64,000 bases of DNA from Persicaria tinctoria (lineage: Eukaryota; Streptophyta; Magnoliopsida; Caryophyllales; Polygonaceae). Both the position numbers and the translations under genes were made by a program. Below, piece by piece: positions 44,106 to 56,694 of the stretch. The stretch spans positions 16,065,967 through 16,129,966 of the forward strand of contig JBANSL010000004.1 of NCBI GenBank assembly GCA_037127255.1, given 5' to 3'. Position 1 is the stretch's first letter. Every line of letters begins with the position of its first letter. The notes under the pieces were generated by a model. The model was not told where the DNA came from and searched no databases. It saw nothing but the letters and a program-made list of their open reading frames with translations.

Positions 44106-44887
44106 TGACTAGGCAAAGACCTGAAGGACTCGAAGGTGGTCAAGTTGGGGACCCTAGGAAGGAATTCGAGGAGAACCCGATTTCTCTTTAGGTATGTGTT
44201 CAATTTTTATTCATTTTAATTCAAAATTTTAGGGTTTAGGGAAGAGATTTGAGGATTTTGGATATTTATTTGATTTATTCGCATCTGAACTTGAAGGTAA
44301 AAGAGGTAATGGAGACCTACGGGCTTGTAGTAAATGGGATTTGTGGTGATGAGATGGGGGATGAAACAAGGTTTTGTTCCTGGAATAGATGATAAGCCTG
44401 GAATGGTGCCTCGACCCTCTTTATGGGATGCATTGATGGGTTTGTTCTGTTATAACATGGCACTGTTGCTCAGTTCGAGAGTGTCATGTAAAGTTGTGAC
44501 TTTGTGATGCTCCAACAATCATTCATGGAACAACTCGATCCATCTTATCATGGAATGATTCAAAGGTGTGTAATTGGCCAATTGCTCTTTTTTTCCATGT
44601 ATTGTTGTAACTCGATTATGCTCTCCTTCTCCTCACGCCATGGCTGCCTTCTTCTTCCTCCATTTGCAGATTTCACTTCTCCAAACCCTACCAGATTTTC
44701 ATTCACAAGAAACTGGTTTTTCTTGCTTTTGGGTATTCTTTAATTCTCCGCCTTTCAACTTTCCATAGTTGTTGATTGCTCATGTTCTTTCTGTTTCACA
44801 GCTTGTGTTTTTCATGAGTTTTGATCTATTGCTCTTGGGTCTTCCGAACTGGCATAGTCACATATAAGGGCAAAAAAGGAGTTTGAG

Positions 44888-45806
44888 ATGGCGGAAAAGA
44901 ATGAGGTTTTGAGGGCTGTGTTGAAGGAAGCTATTGATTTGGTAACAGATCTGTGTAGATTTTACTTTCTGATTTGTGTTTTCTGATTTTTTTAATGGGT
45001 TTGGGTTGTTCAGTTTCAGCCTTCAGGTGGGTTTGTGTTGAGGTTTTATGGGTTGTTATCTTTGTGTTTTGCAGGAGAACATACCCATTGAAGAGGTGTT
45101 TAAGAATCTGAGATGTAGCAAAGAGAGTCTCACTTTTGATGGTGCTCAAGAGAGGCTCGCCGTATTTGGACCTATCAAGCTTGAGGAGAAGTAGGTAGCT
45201 TCCTCTTTGCTTTTTACACATTTTTGTTGAGCTACCTTCATTATCTGCTCATGAATTTTGGGCTTCATGCTTCAGATTTCTTGCTTATCTTTTCCTCTTT
45301 TTGTTGTTGTTGTTGTTGTTGTTTTGTGTTTTTTTGTTTTGTTAAAATCTGAAACTATTGTGTATGCTTGTACAGTGGTGGATGGATTATATTTTCTGTA
45401 TTGTTTATATTTTTTTTTAATCAAATATTTTTTTTCTTCTGGTGTATGGAACATTGGGTTTGTCTTAGGAAAGCAAATTATTGAAGTTCATGGGTTTTAT
45501 GTGGAATCCTATCTCCTGGGTTATGGAAGCAGCATCTATCATGGCAATTGCGCTTGATAATAGAGGGGTGAGCTTATTACTGAAACTTTCCAGTTTGATT
45601 TTGCTTTTCATTTCTAAAATTTTGCCATATGAATTATATGATAGTTCAATAATGTGATCTCTCAATCCAAATTTCCACAGGGCAAGCCACCTGATTGGAC
45701 AGATTTTGTGGGTATCATTACCCTGCTTGTGATCAACTCTACTATAAGTTTTATAGAGGAAAATAACGCCGGAAATGTTGTTGCCGCAGTCATGGCTAGT
45801 GCGTAA
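44888..45806 (+). pseudogene. Captured plasma-membrane H+-ATPase (AHA) N-terminal exons
   Basis: Four exon pieces with GT-AG spacers: MAEKNEVLRAVLKEAIDL (44888-44941); ENIPIEEVFKNLRCSKESLT then GAQERLAVFGPIKLEEK (45075-45193); [20 protein letters not shown] then [13 protein letters not shown] (about 45471-45556); [20 protein letters not shown] then [20 protein letters not shown] (45681-45806). This matches the start of P3A proton pumps through membrane segments 1 and 2. The phosphorylated DKTGT site and everything after are missing. It then stops and runs into unrelated sequence. Confidence 0.93.
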
Positions 45807-45830
45807 AATTGCTAACGACTCGAGTTAGTG

Positions 45831-45962
45831 CCATATTGGTAAGTTCGAACCCATCATTTATAATCATTTTTTTATTTGGCTTGTGCATTAGGTTCGAGCA
45901 AGCGCATATTGGTAAGTCCAAATCTATCAGTTATAATCCGTTTTTTATTTGTCTTGTGCATT
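45831..45962 (+). repeat. Two-copy tandem repeat, 73-bp period
   Basis: ATATTGGTAAGT followed by CGAAYCTATCA-like sequence, TTATAATC and CTTGTGCATT occurs at 45833 and again at 45906. Confidence 0.8.
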
Positions 45963-46049
45963 GTTTTGGTTAGGTGAGTGATTACTTTATTGGTTGAATT
46001 GGAAATTATAGGAATAAATCTTTAACATAAGGGAAGCTTCAAGGGCTTC

Positions 46050-46510
46050 CTGGTTTCCGTTTATGGTTTGATGGCAAGGGATTTGTGGTTTCAATTGATG
46101 CTTCCTTGTAAGTAAGCTTTAACCTCCCCACATTTGCTTGAATTTTTAGATTTATTCTAGATAATTCTTAATTAATTTAAAAATGTTTGATATGGAATGA
46201 ATTATGGCAAGTCCTGGTCTTTTTTTTAGCTTTAACTTGGTTCCCTATATTCTTATGGATGAAGCAGTTAATCTTAAGAAAAGAGTTCAGAATCTTTCCA
46301 AGGATTTAGAAAAGCATGAAAAGAAATATGAGGTAACTTCATCTATGTTTTAAGCATAATTGCTATGTATTGATTATGCACAACCAATATGTTCATCTTT
46401 AAAGATGTTGAAATGAAATAAAATTTGCAGGGAGTGCTGGCTGAAAACAGTAATCAAAATGAGGACAAGTGTCTCGACTTGGCTTGGCATTCTGCAAACA
46501 ATTGGTGACT
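46050..46510 (+). pseudogene. Captured exons of an unidentified gene
   Basis: Three exon-like pieces with plausible splice sites: KLQGLPGFRLWFDGKGFVVS then IDASL; NLVPYILMDEAVNLKKRVQN then LSKDLEKHEKKYE followed by GTAACT; and GVLAENSNQNEDKCLDLAWH. The middle piece looks like a coiled coil. I do not recognise the family, and the pieces may come from more than one gene. Confidence 0.4.
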
Positions 46511-46616
46511 TGATCTTTCCTTTTTGTATGCTGATTTCGGTGTTCTATTTATAAATCCAGATTCTAAGAACATATTTCTATCATGAAACACGAGATGTAT
46601 AAATATCCAAAAAGTA

Positions 46617-49292
46617 TCCACCCATAATACATATTATTTTAGAAGCGGGCTCTTTGTTAAAGAATGAGCCATGTGTCTTTACTGAGCAAAATTAAGAAGC
46701 CAACTTTTCCGCCTTTCTCCCAACCCACATTCTCTCCATAGATTCAACTGCTCCCAATACCAATTCCAAGTTGAAATTGATTTTCTCCTTAAACTACTTC
46801 CTCGCAATTCCAAGTTGAAAATAGTTTTCTCCGTCACTTGGAGTCCCTCCTCTCTTTCTTCTCCTCATGCGGCCTCTCCACCACACCAGAGGCTCCCCCG
46901 CCCTCCTCATCGACGACAAGCTCTCCAAATTCGACCCCAAGAGTACGACTTTCTTATCCTTCTCTCCTCTCTCTTTCGCGTGATTTTGGAGCTCGAATTG
47001 GAATAAAAATTGTGACTTTTATTGTTCGGGATAGGTTTTTAGATGATTGAGCAGGAACAACTATAAATTGAGGCATGGATTTGAATAAATTGCTCTGCTT
47101 CGTAGGAGCACATGATGCTGGGGAATTCGACACCCCTGATAAGAGCTTACACATCAGAGATGGAGTTGGGGTCACTGTAACCTCTCAGATCAACCCTAAG
47201 AAGATGAAGACGATGGAAAACAGCCCTACATCTGGTGAGGATTCATTCAGTTTTTCGGATTGAATTGTACACAACATGTATATAGTCGTTTTCAAGCAAA
47301 AATGTCCAAATTCAACTTTGTTTTGGTGACACAATTCATCTTTTTGGAGCTAACATCAACGTTTCCGCAAGGTGTGAAAAACAGAATGGGTTAGGCTTGA
47401 AGAGAAGGTTCTGGCAGGAAGAAATTAGCCCATTAAAGAGAAGCAAAATGGATGGAACCTATACGAATGCCTTTTCGATAAGTAAGACTCGAAAACGCCA
47501 ATTCCTCATATTGCAGTTGTTGATGACTAATTTCGCTGTGAAACTTTTGCAAGTTATGAAGCCAAAGGAAATGATACTCCTGGAGTCCTGGGTCTGGAGC
47601 TTCGAAGGTGACACCAATGCAGTCCTGCAATGTACATATATGTAGGAAGATAGCAAGAACCATAGAGACAGTTGTTACCTCAACTGTCAATTCTGATTGG
47701 TCCTGATCTAATTTCAGGGACTTTGCTTATAGTTTGTGTTTTTTCCCTCTTTTTTTGTTCCTTTTTTCTCCTCTTGCTTATTGTTGTTAGTAAGTTTCAA
47801 CTACTCGAGGGCTAATTTAATGTTGCAGATGATGTTTCTTTATGCTGAAGATTTGTGCACTTGTGCAGGTATTATACCAAGATATGGAAAATGGAGGTGA
47901 ATCGTGAACCTTTAACATTTCTTGATGTCTTTCTCCGTAGTGAAGTTGTTGAAGGCATTGGATTATCTATGGTTTTATGACAAATCACAGCTACTCATTT
48001 ATGTTAAGTTATATTCTGTTTTGTCTGATAACACTTACCAAGGAATTGAATACATGCAGCCAATATGTTGTTGAGAGTGTGCATGACATAAAATGTGCAA
48101 TTGTTAACTTATGGGTTGTTTAACCCTTCACATGTGCTTAATATTTCTTCATGTCCATAAGAGCAATGTTATCCAGTTTTAGGGAAAGGAAACAAATCAG
48201 ATATATCATATCATATAGTTTGAGAAATGACAAAAGACGGCAGATAAAATAATACTGGACATCAAAATTGGTTACATGTTTCAATTTTTTGATCCTCTTA
48301 GTTTCCAGAGATGATGAAAAATTCTCTCTTCATCAAATCAAAGCAAGAGATGATGATCATATCCAAGCATATACATTGACTCACTGACTTCAGCTATAAA
48401 TCCTATAATAGACATTTTTAGAAAAGTTTCTACTGTTTCAGATTTTTAATGAAGATTGACGTTTACACCCTTCAAAAAATTAAACTTTTCCCATTTTTCA
48501 CAAGTTTTATTTTAGTTTTTAAACTTTATGATCCATGTAAGTTAATCGCATGTTAAATCTTTTGTCTAATCATATTCTTAAAGCACCAAAAGAGAAAAAG
48601 TGGCTCTTGCTCTAGAGATTTTTGGGTAAATGTTTTCTAACCTTTTAAGGGCTAATCACCTACCTTTTTAGCTGATTACCTCGATGACTTAGAGAGCCAA
48701 CACTCTGATCACTTTGTTTCTTACACACAAGTCAAATCACTTTTTAAATGGATTTAGCATTTTGCTACGTGTTTTTCATGAGTAAAAAAATCTTTCTTAT
48801 CTATCAGTTGAAGCCTTTAGAATTTTGAAAGAATTCAGGTTTTTTTTGTTTTTTTTTACCTTTTTCTCTGTTTTTTAATACCTTCTCCTTTGTTGTTGTA
48901 ACAACATGCTATCTGTAAAACATTTACAAGGTTCCATTCTAAGGAAATTCGATAATCTCATAAGTTGGAGTTATTGAATTTTAGGGAAAATAGCCCAAAT
49001 GAAATGGATAGCATGATAACAATTCAAATGAAATGAAGTATATTTCATTTAAAAATTCCAGAATTTGCACCAATAGGTATGAGTTCTATATTTCATTTAA
49101 AAATTCCAGAATTTGTGGATTGTAACTTCTTTCTCTTGCTCCAATGGATTGTAACTTCTTTTTTATTGAAATGTAATGGATGGCATGATAACAATCCAAA
49201 TGAAATGAAATATATTTATGGTATGAGGGCGAACTAAAACGATAAATTTCAATAAAAATTCTCTCCCGTACAAGGTACGGGAAAAGTACTAG
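46617..49292 (+). mobile_element. Helitron inside the CACTA element
   Basis: 5' end TCCACCCATAATACATATTA after A; 3' end with the hairpin CCCGTAC-AAG-GTACGGG (49265-49281), then AAAAGTACTAG, followed by T. This is the Helitron architecture inserted between A and T. Length 2676 bases. The interior contains exon-like pieces (DKLSKFDPKS near 46915; CFVGAHDAGEFDTPDKSLHI near 47100; an Arg/Lys-rich piece near 47400), not recognised. No Rep/helicase frame. Confidence 0.78.
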
Positions 49293-50104
49293 TTTATATT
49301 ATTACAAATCTAAAACATACCAAACAATATATAATCATAGATGTACAAAATTTGTGACTAAAAAAAGACTTAAACCTTGTAGTTTTAATGTCGCAGCTAA
49401 GAATTGATTATCAAATTCTCCACAACTACTGAAATTTCGGCAGATGTCGTCGATATGTTTTCATTTGGCTTGTTGCCTACACACCTGAAAAGAAAATGCA
49501 AATGAACTCCCCACAAAAAGGTAGGCAGATGGAATGATTAGTTCCAGTACTATATGGATATGGGTTTCACAAGAGCAAGCCTGAAACTAATTAATGTTTG
49601 GTAACATCTTTATACATTTTTCAAAGGCTCAACTTTAATTTAGGAATTTGGGAATTTAGGGTTTTGGTTGGTACTCACTTGTTTGAGAATTTAGGGTTTT
49701 ATTGAAGCTTCAATGTAGGCTTTTCGAAGATGGGGGAGGAGCAGAGACTGGTTGCGACATGCGACCTTAGGTGCTGGCATGGATTTGTGTGAAACAAGCG
49801 GCGGAAGGAGGGGGAGAAGAGTCAGTGTTACCTTGGAAGTTCGAGATGAGTGGAGGTGATAAACGGAGGGCGGAGGTGTGCAGCCGCGTAGGTTTCATCA
49901 GAATTCGCCCGGAGGAGTCATCGATGAGATTTGGTTGCAGATTTTGGGTTTGGGTTGAGGGAACAGAAAGGAGAGAGGAGAGACGAGAGATGGAGAGAAT
50001 GAGATTTTGGGGCAAATTTTAGTCTCATCAACAAATTTTAGTTTGAAATTTTTAGTTTGAAATTACAAATTTCAGCTCGAAATTTTGGGCGGAAGTTTAT
50101 CCGC
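49293..50104. other. CACTA interior right of the Helitron
   Basis: No gene recognised. 49767-50022 is open on both strands with a GC-rich, gene-leader-like composition, similar in flavour to the block at 41840-42110. It could be decayed CACTA promoter or captured leader sequence. Confidence 0.35.
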
Positions 50105-50393
50105 CAAATAGAGAGAGAATAAGAGCATGACGTTTTCAAACGCCATGTGTTTGTGGACATTTGACGGTGTTTTTATAACGTCGTATATAAAAAGTCAGTT
50201 TATTTTATAGTGTTTTACAAACGCCATAAACTCTATAAAATTACATGGCATTTTATAAACGTCATGGAAAAATAGCAGTCAATAAAAGGATGTCGTTTTC
50301 TAATATAAACGACATTAATTATACTTTTTACGGCATTTTATGATAAACGTCATGGGTAAAATGTCATTATTATGTATATTTGTAGTAGTGCCT

Positions 50394-50672
50394 GCAAGTT
50401 GCTGACATTTTCACTAAAGCCTTGGGGGCTCAGCAACATGGATTCCTCTGCTCCAAGTTCGGACTTGTCCATCCACTCTCAAGTCCAGCTTGAGGGGAGT
50501 ATGTAGGAGTATGTGTGTGTGAGCTATGAGGGGCAATTTCGTCATTTGCTTCATCAGGAGATTATAAATACCTTCCTCCTCTTCCAAGAAGAGTAGAGTT
50601 TGTTGTAACAGCCAAAACCAGAAATGGAGATTTGAGCTCCTCTATTCATCATTATTTCTAGCTTGATTTCAA
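50394..50672 (+). mobile_element. End of the interrupted copia element: RNase H tail, polypurine tract, 3' LTR piece
   Basis: QVADIFTKALGAQQHGFLCS continues the RNase H frame broken at 38781. The purine run TTGAGGGGAG (50490-50499) precedes TGTAGGAGTATGTG at 50502, the probable LTR start, with a TTATAAATACC box near 50560. The LTR 3' end was not determined, so the end coordinate is approximate. Confidence 0.75.
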
Positions 50673-51593
50673 GCATTTCTGATCAATTTCTTTTCGTTCG
50701 AAATGTACATGTCGAGTCGAAATCGAAAGCTTCCAAGATCCTTCGAGTGTTAGCTGGAGGCAATATAATTATGGGTACAAAACATCAAGTCGCCAGTTGT
50801 GTTACAATGTATGATCAACGTTTTACAACGTCGTATGTATCGTGCAAGCCCTAGCTAGACTTAACCAAGCCAGTTGGGCTAGCTGATAGCAACATCCAAA
50901 CAACGTTTAATGGGACGTTTGTGTAACTTTTATTTTTTTAAGTCTTAACACGATGTCTCGTATAATATCGTTTCTGACGTTTTGCAAAGTTGAATTGGAC
51001 GTTGAGCAACTTGCAATTCGACAATTGGCTTATGCACTCTACTCGTCGCCTACTCCACTCCTTACCACTTTGCGTTGTATATAGTAAACGTACTCGTTTA
51101 ATCATTAATAATGTTTAAAAGGAAGAAATTTCATTTTATAACATTTAACCTATCCCTAATTGATCCCACCAAATCAAATCTAGAACAAGAATAAACATAA
51201 TTTATAAATAATTTTTTTATAATTCTTTAAAAAATCTAAATTAACGGTTTGTATTTTATAGAATAAACTTTCAACTTATAACCTTTAACTCCAACCTTAA
51301 TTGGCTAATGAATTCCATAATAATTCAAAAGATTCCCAAGTTTAATACAAATATAAATAAAAGTAAAAATGAACACAAATAATACGAAAGAGTACTCATG
51401 AATCAATATTAATACGAATTTTAAAAACTACCAAAAATAATATGAAATATTAAATTGAACCAATTTTGATACGAAAAAAATTCCGGTCAATTTTTGAGCC
51501 AAACTTTCGACATGATAATCAAACGTTCGAAAATTAATGACATTGCATCACATCTTTAAGCGTTTAATGCATATTTTTGTAAAAAAAATAAAG
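50673..51593. other. AT-rich noncoding stretch, no recognised feature
   Basis: Low-complexity AT-rich sequence with no open frame of note. I see no gene, RNA or clear repeat. Confidence 0.5.
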
Positions 51594-51596
51594 GAT

Positions 51597-52275
51597 TTTT
51601 TTAGCTAAGTGTCCATTTTTAACAAGGCCTTTTGCAAAATATCCACTTTTATATTCTCTTTTGCAAAATGTCCTAATATGACACTTTTGCCCCTCCTTCC
51701 CATTTTTATTTGACTCCCTTCCTCCCTTCCCATTTTTATTTTGACCATTGACCGATCAAAGTCAATGAATTTGGTGACACATGTAGGATGATTAAAAAAA
51801 ATTATTTGGTGACAGTGTTTTTTTTACGAGATTAATGTCATCAATTTTATAAGTGGTGACACCGGTCAATGACTTTGATGACACATGTATAATGATAAAC
51901 AAATTTTTTGGTGATAGTTTTTTTTTTACGAGATTAGTGTCACCGCCCTATCGCTGTCACCACCATCCCTATCACTGTCACCACCACCCATATCGATGCC
52001 ATCACCTTTATTGCTGTCACGACCTCTATCGCTGTCACTGCCCTATCGCTATCACCACTTCTATCGCTGTCACCACCACCCCTGGTCATATATTGAAATT
52101 TATTTGATTGAGGGGAAGGTATGAGTAGATTAAAAGGATAATATATTGAAAATATAAAGCAAGGGTAAAACCGGATTTTCATAAAAATTTTGGAAATTTA
52201 GCAAAAGGTAGTTTTAAGTGGACATTTAGCAAAAGAGGTATAAAAAAGTGAACATTTAGCCAAATAACTTCAAAA
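51597..52275. mobile_element. Foldback/TIR element with GGTGACA arrays
   Basis: The left end TTTTTTAGCTAAGTGTCC and the right end (inverted) TTATTTGGCTAAATGTTC are inverted repeats continuing for about 80 bases with TTTTGCAAAATATCCACTTTT-like sequence. Inside, the left arm has GGTGACAC and GGTGACAG motifs, and the right arm (51938-52085) has CTATCGCTGTCACC repeated about eight times. No transposase; target duplication not resolved. Confidence 0.62.
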
Positions 52276-52699
52276 ATAAATAAATTTGAGTGCAAATTAG
52301 ATGATTAAATTAACCTAAGAATCTAGTTTGTGCTGATATTTTTTTTTTCAAACATTATCTTACTATATAAAAGCCCAAGATGGTTTTTACTGTTCATCAA
52401 GTATAGTTACCAATCTACCCTTCCCTTCTTTCCCATTTGCTTACACAATCTAGGGTGTGATTGGTATTTTCCTGGTCAACCTATTCCCTTACCCATTAAT
52501 CTGAGATCCCTAATTTCACTCTTTTGCCTATCTCCCTCCAATTCTCAAAAATCCTTTTGCCTCTCTTTCTTCTATTTTTTTGCTCTCGGCACCTCTCAAT
52601 TCTCAAAATTCATAAGATTTGATCATCTGGTTTAGATAACTTTCAGTTCCGTCGATCTTTCACACTTATTGCGAGTATATAACCTTCATCGTTGTCAGC

Positions 52700-55534
52700 G
52701 AGTCGGCGACCCATTAATCCCATCAAATCCGGCCACCTTTATTGGTCGGAGCTTGTCGTTTGGGCAGGACTTGAAGCTTTTAGGGCCCAAAATCAGGATT
52801 TCTGTTGGATTAAGGTTAGTTCTTTGATACAGTCTCTATATTTACTGATTTGGGGTATTTAATTTGCTGATTTTAGTTTTTTTTTTCAGTAGAATTTCGT
52901 ACATGCTTGAATGCGTTTAAATAGGAAAAGGGCTTTGTTTATTCTAGGGTTGAGGCGAAATGTTGTCGATTTAGGGCTTCCTCTTGTACAAAAGGATGAT
53001 TTTTTTTATTGGAAGGAAAGGAATTCGTCTGGGACAGTTTGTAATTCGTCCAAAATGAAGTAATCTTTTTGGCTAAGGTAGAGGATCAGATAGAAATGGA
53101 CTCTTGCTTTGGGTGATCAACATTTAGATAATTAGAAACGATTGTGCTGATGACCTCTAGGATTGAAATGCCCCCCATGTACAATTTCCTCTTGTACAAA
53201 ATGATTATTTTTGTATTGAAAGAGAATGCATTTGTTGAGGACAGTGCAATTCATCAAAAAATGCAGTAACTTGAGTCTTGAGATCTATTTGGCAGGTAGA
53301 TTATTAGATGAAATTGGACTCTTGCTATGGGTGAATAACATTTAGATATGTTCTTGCTGGTGCCCTATAGGATTGAGATGTTTTCAATTTCTGATTTCCT
53401 CTTTTACAAAATGATGATTTCCCCCAATTGAAAGAAAAGGAATTTGACAATTCGTTGAGGATAGTGTTTGTAATTCGCCCAAAATGCAGTATCTTGTGAT
53501 CTATTTGGCTGAGATAGACGATCAGATAAATTGGACTCTTTCTTTGGGTAGACAACATTTAGATATGATGGGTAATTAAATTTGAAAATTTAGGAATGGA
53601 ATTTAGGCTTTCAGCTTTTTTATCGATCAAGTATTGAACTTCTATCATTCTCTGATCGATTTGTATGCTCTTTGGGAGTTGCTGGTTTTTGCTCATTTTC
53701 CTCCATTTGAGTATTCCTTATTTAGTTTTTAGACTTCAAATTTGTGCACTAGGTTTTTAAACTTTTATAATTCATCATGTGTTGGCTATGAATGATTATA
53801 CATGCAAATTTGTATGTGCTGGAGCATTAATTGAGGTTCCTGGAAACCAAAACAATGAATGAAAGAGGCAAAGAGCGGCATTTTCGCTTCCTGGCTGCAT
53901 CCTTGGGAACAAGTGGCTGATTGCTCCTTGTGAAAGAGCTGCCCCTTAAACAGAGCTTTGGTATTGTCCAGGTAATTGCTCCTCTAGCTGATGTGACGTA
54001 TGCCAAACGATTTTTTTTTTATTTTGCAAAACTTCTCATCCTACTTTGAAGGTCACTTTCAGGTTTTCAAAACATATAGTCATTTATCTTGTTCTGTTCT
54101 TTGGTATTATTCTACTTTTAATGTATTTTGTGCAGGACAATGACTTGTTTGAATGACCAGTTTTGAGGACATTAAAATTAGTACCCTGTGGTGGATAAAA
54201 TGATCTTACAAATCTTGAATTGTTCAATCTATTTGTTATTTCCAAGCATTAGTAATGAAGTGTTTAGAATAGATACTATCACTTAAGGAATTACACTTTT
54301 GTATTTGAAAATAATCTCAACTGGCAGCCTGTAATTATTTGTGTTTTAATTTAGTCTTTCTCCTACAATTAACGGTCTAATTTATTTGTTTACTCATCGG
54401 GTTATTCCCTAAGTGAAATCTTTTGTTTGTAGTGATTAAGTGTTTAGAATAGATATCACTTAAAAGGAAGTTCACTGTTTGTATCTCAACTGGTAGCTTT
54501 TATTTTTATCTTAATTTAGTATTTCTCTTACAATTAACGATCTAATTTATTTTTTCACTCATCAGGTTATTCCCTAAGTGAAAGCTTTTGTTTGAGCAAT
54601 AATTTCTCGAGGACTTTAAATTTACTTCACTGAGGTAAAAAAGCAAGATCATTGCATTCTATACCTAAATAGAAAAAATGATGACATAGATATAAAAAAA
54701 AGAAAGATAAATCTCATTAAACCCAATTGATCAAACAGTGCCTTATATGGAAGATACATCCAGTGTGCTTTCCAAAATCAGCACAGATTTATATAGCTTC
54801 TTATATCTCTCTGCCACCCAGTAAATGTCTCATCCCATTGGGGGCTTCTGTTGCAAGTCTCATTTGCCCAATAAAGAAAATCTGTCATGGATACTGTATA
54901 CCCTCTAGGATACTCCTGGGAAGGATATAAATTGATGAGCACTGTATTTAGTTTGAGTTATTGCTTTCATTTCCTTGTCCAAGGCATATGTTGGAAGTCC
55001 ATTACCTATTTCTGCTCTCTATTTTGACCACAGACATTTGGCGGTCTTCAGCCATTTCGTGCCATAGTATCTCTTTCGTACAGTAGTATAATACCAAATT
55101 CTAAGCTTATTCTGGTGTTAATTTTTTGATTGATTTCATCACTAACTTCTATAATGAGTAGTTGGACTTTGCTCTACACTTTTAAGAAATTTTTAAAAAT
55201 CCTCCTTTTGTCTTATCAATTGAATTCTCATTTGATTTATAGAGCAACATCAAGTCATTTGTAAATTGAAGATAGTTTATTCTTAATTTAAGATTCTCAT
55301 ATACTGTTTCGCTTTATTTTCAAGAATTTTTCTGTAGTATTTGGTCGATCAAGTCGAGAAGATACGTTTGCAGGTTCAGCCTTAATAATCTACTTTATTT
55401 ATTTTATGGTTTGGAGTTTTTCTATTTGTATGTTCTTACCATGTACAAAAACAAAAGGCAAATTATTAGGTTTTTTTCTTTATCTTATGTCTTACAACTA
55501 TTATGCCCATTGAGCTATGACAACTTAGCACGTA
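52700..55534 (+). other. Helitron interior, intron-like, unidentified
   Basis: Contains a leader-like exon ending in GGATTAAG before GTTAGT (about 52815) and a possible exon near 53860-53971 ending at GTAATTG. The segment 52980-53560 shows three diverged copies of a CTTGTACAAAATGAT..TTGGAC..CTTTGGG unit. No gene family recognised. Confidence 0.35.
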
Positions 55535-55857
55535 ATGGAAACATGAATGAAAATATTGTGGCGACGGGTCAGATCTACTCCGGCTTTATAGACACCACGA
55601 ATAGTGTATATGCGAAGGTGTTGGAGGCAGGAGAGGTGATGGTTTACCCAAGGGGGCTTGTTCATTTCCATTTGAACGTGAGGAAGTCGATGGTGACCAT
55701 CATAGGAAATTTTAACAGCCAGAATCGAGGGATACTGAGGATCCCCAACACATTGTTTGGATCGGGGCTGAAAGATGAAGTTTTAGAGAAGGCGTTCGAG
55801 TTGAGTAGTCAGCACGTTGGTGTCATTAGGAGGAAATTTCTCCCAAAAAAGGGGTGA
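55535..55857 (+). pseudogene. Captured germin-like (cupin) C-terminal fragment
   Basis: The frame reads GQIYSGFIDTTNSVYAKVLE, AGEVMVYPRGLVHFHLNVRK, FNSQNRGILRIPNTLFGSGL then DEVLEKAFELSSQHVGVIRR. The PRGLVHF cupin motif 2 with its metal-binding His, the FNSQNPG-like loop and the C-terminal helix are diagnostic for plant germin-like proteins, extracellular manganese cupins. The signal peptide and cupin motif 1 are missing, so it lacks most metal ligands. It is carried by the Helitron. Confidence 0.87.
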
Positions 55858-56347
55858 GTACTGAGTAGTTAGCTTGCATTAAGGTAAAGACTAAAGAGGA
55901 GCTATACATAACATGGGTTGTGAGAATGAGAGATCAAAAGAAGGTATTTTGGAGGGATCCTAAATTGAGCTGATCTTAGTGTTGCAGATCCAAACCCACA
56001 TTTTGGGAATCAATTCAAACTGGAATTGGATACATGTTTCTGTACGTTGTTTGAATTATTGGGAATCTTAGAAATTGATTTGTGTAATTCAATTCAATAA
56101 CAGTTGATGACCCTGAATCTTTTTTAATTTATTTTTATTTGTTTGCCATGAATTAAGTAAAGTTGGTTTAGCTCATATTATCGATTATTTGTCCTGTCCA
56201 CTAGCTTTTACCCACTTAATTTGTATTGCCTTTAGTTAATTGGTCTATATGGTGAATCCATGCTTGCAAAATCATTTTCTGTTTTTTTTCATGCAGGACA
56301 AACGTTGTTCATGAATACATTCTGATATAAAGGATGACAATGTTTAT

Positions 56348-56500
56348 ATGGAGCCTATAAATGATTCTGCAGCTTCTGATCATGAAAAAGCTGGTTTTGT
56401 TGATGGAAACAACAAAAATGGAGAAATTGTATCATGGAAGCCTTCTCATATTCTTGATTTTAGTAATCTAACATTTGGTGAGTTGTCTTTATCCATTTCT
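56348..56500 (+). pseudogene. Exon-like piece of an unidentified gene
   Basis: MEPINDSAASDHEKAGFVDG then NNKNGEIVSWKPSHILDFSN is open with gene-like composition. Family not recognised. A GTGAGTTG donor-like site follows near 56479. Confidence 0.3.
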
Positions 56501-56694
56501 AATTTAAATATTGGTGATTCTGCAGTTATATCTTACTTTTTGATTCTAATACTCAAAATCATAGTTTATTTCCATCATATGAAGAATCCTTTGCACCTAA
56601 AAAGTGCAAACTCATGTGACAGAATATGTTGTATATCTTAACTATCATGTTGATTGATATTTGGATGTCTTGATGCATTTATTGTCTTTGGTTA

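Larger units (their letters stand above)
41632..46616 (+). mobile_element. Helitron-like segment with captured genes (5' end, no separate 3' end)
   Basis: TCCACCCCTTATACTTATTA at 41632, preceded by A, is homologous over at least 90 bases to the 5' end at 46617, including AATGAGCCACGTGTC and GAGCAAAACTAAGAAGC. The following 5 kb carries exon pieces of at least three unrelated genes in one orientation, a pattern typical of Helitron capture. No hairpin-CTRR end was seen before 46617, so the true end may be the shared one at 49292. Confidence 0.62.
38782..50390. mobile_element. CACTA (En/Spm-type) transposon, non-autonomous
   Basis: The left end is CACTAGTACAAAATCACC; the right end inverted is CACTACTACAAATATAC. 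The 3-base target duplication CCT is at 38779-38781 and 50391-50393. Subterminal regions (38782-39110 and 50105-50390) contain many hairpins of the form ATGGCGTTTTTAAACGCCAT, the expected transposase-binding type repeats. Removing the element and one CCT restores the copia RNase H frame exactly. No transposase frame was recognised. The interior holds Helitron ends and gene fragments. Confidence 0.93.
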
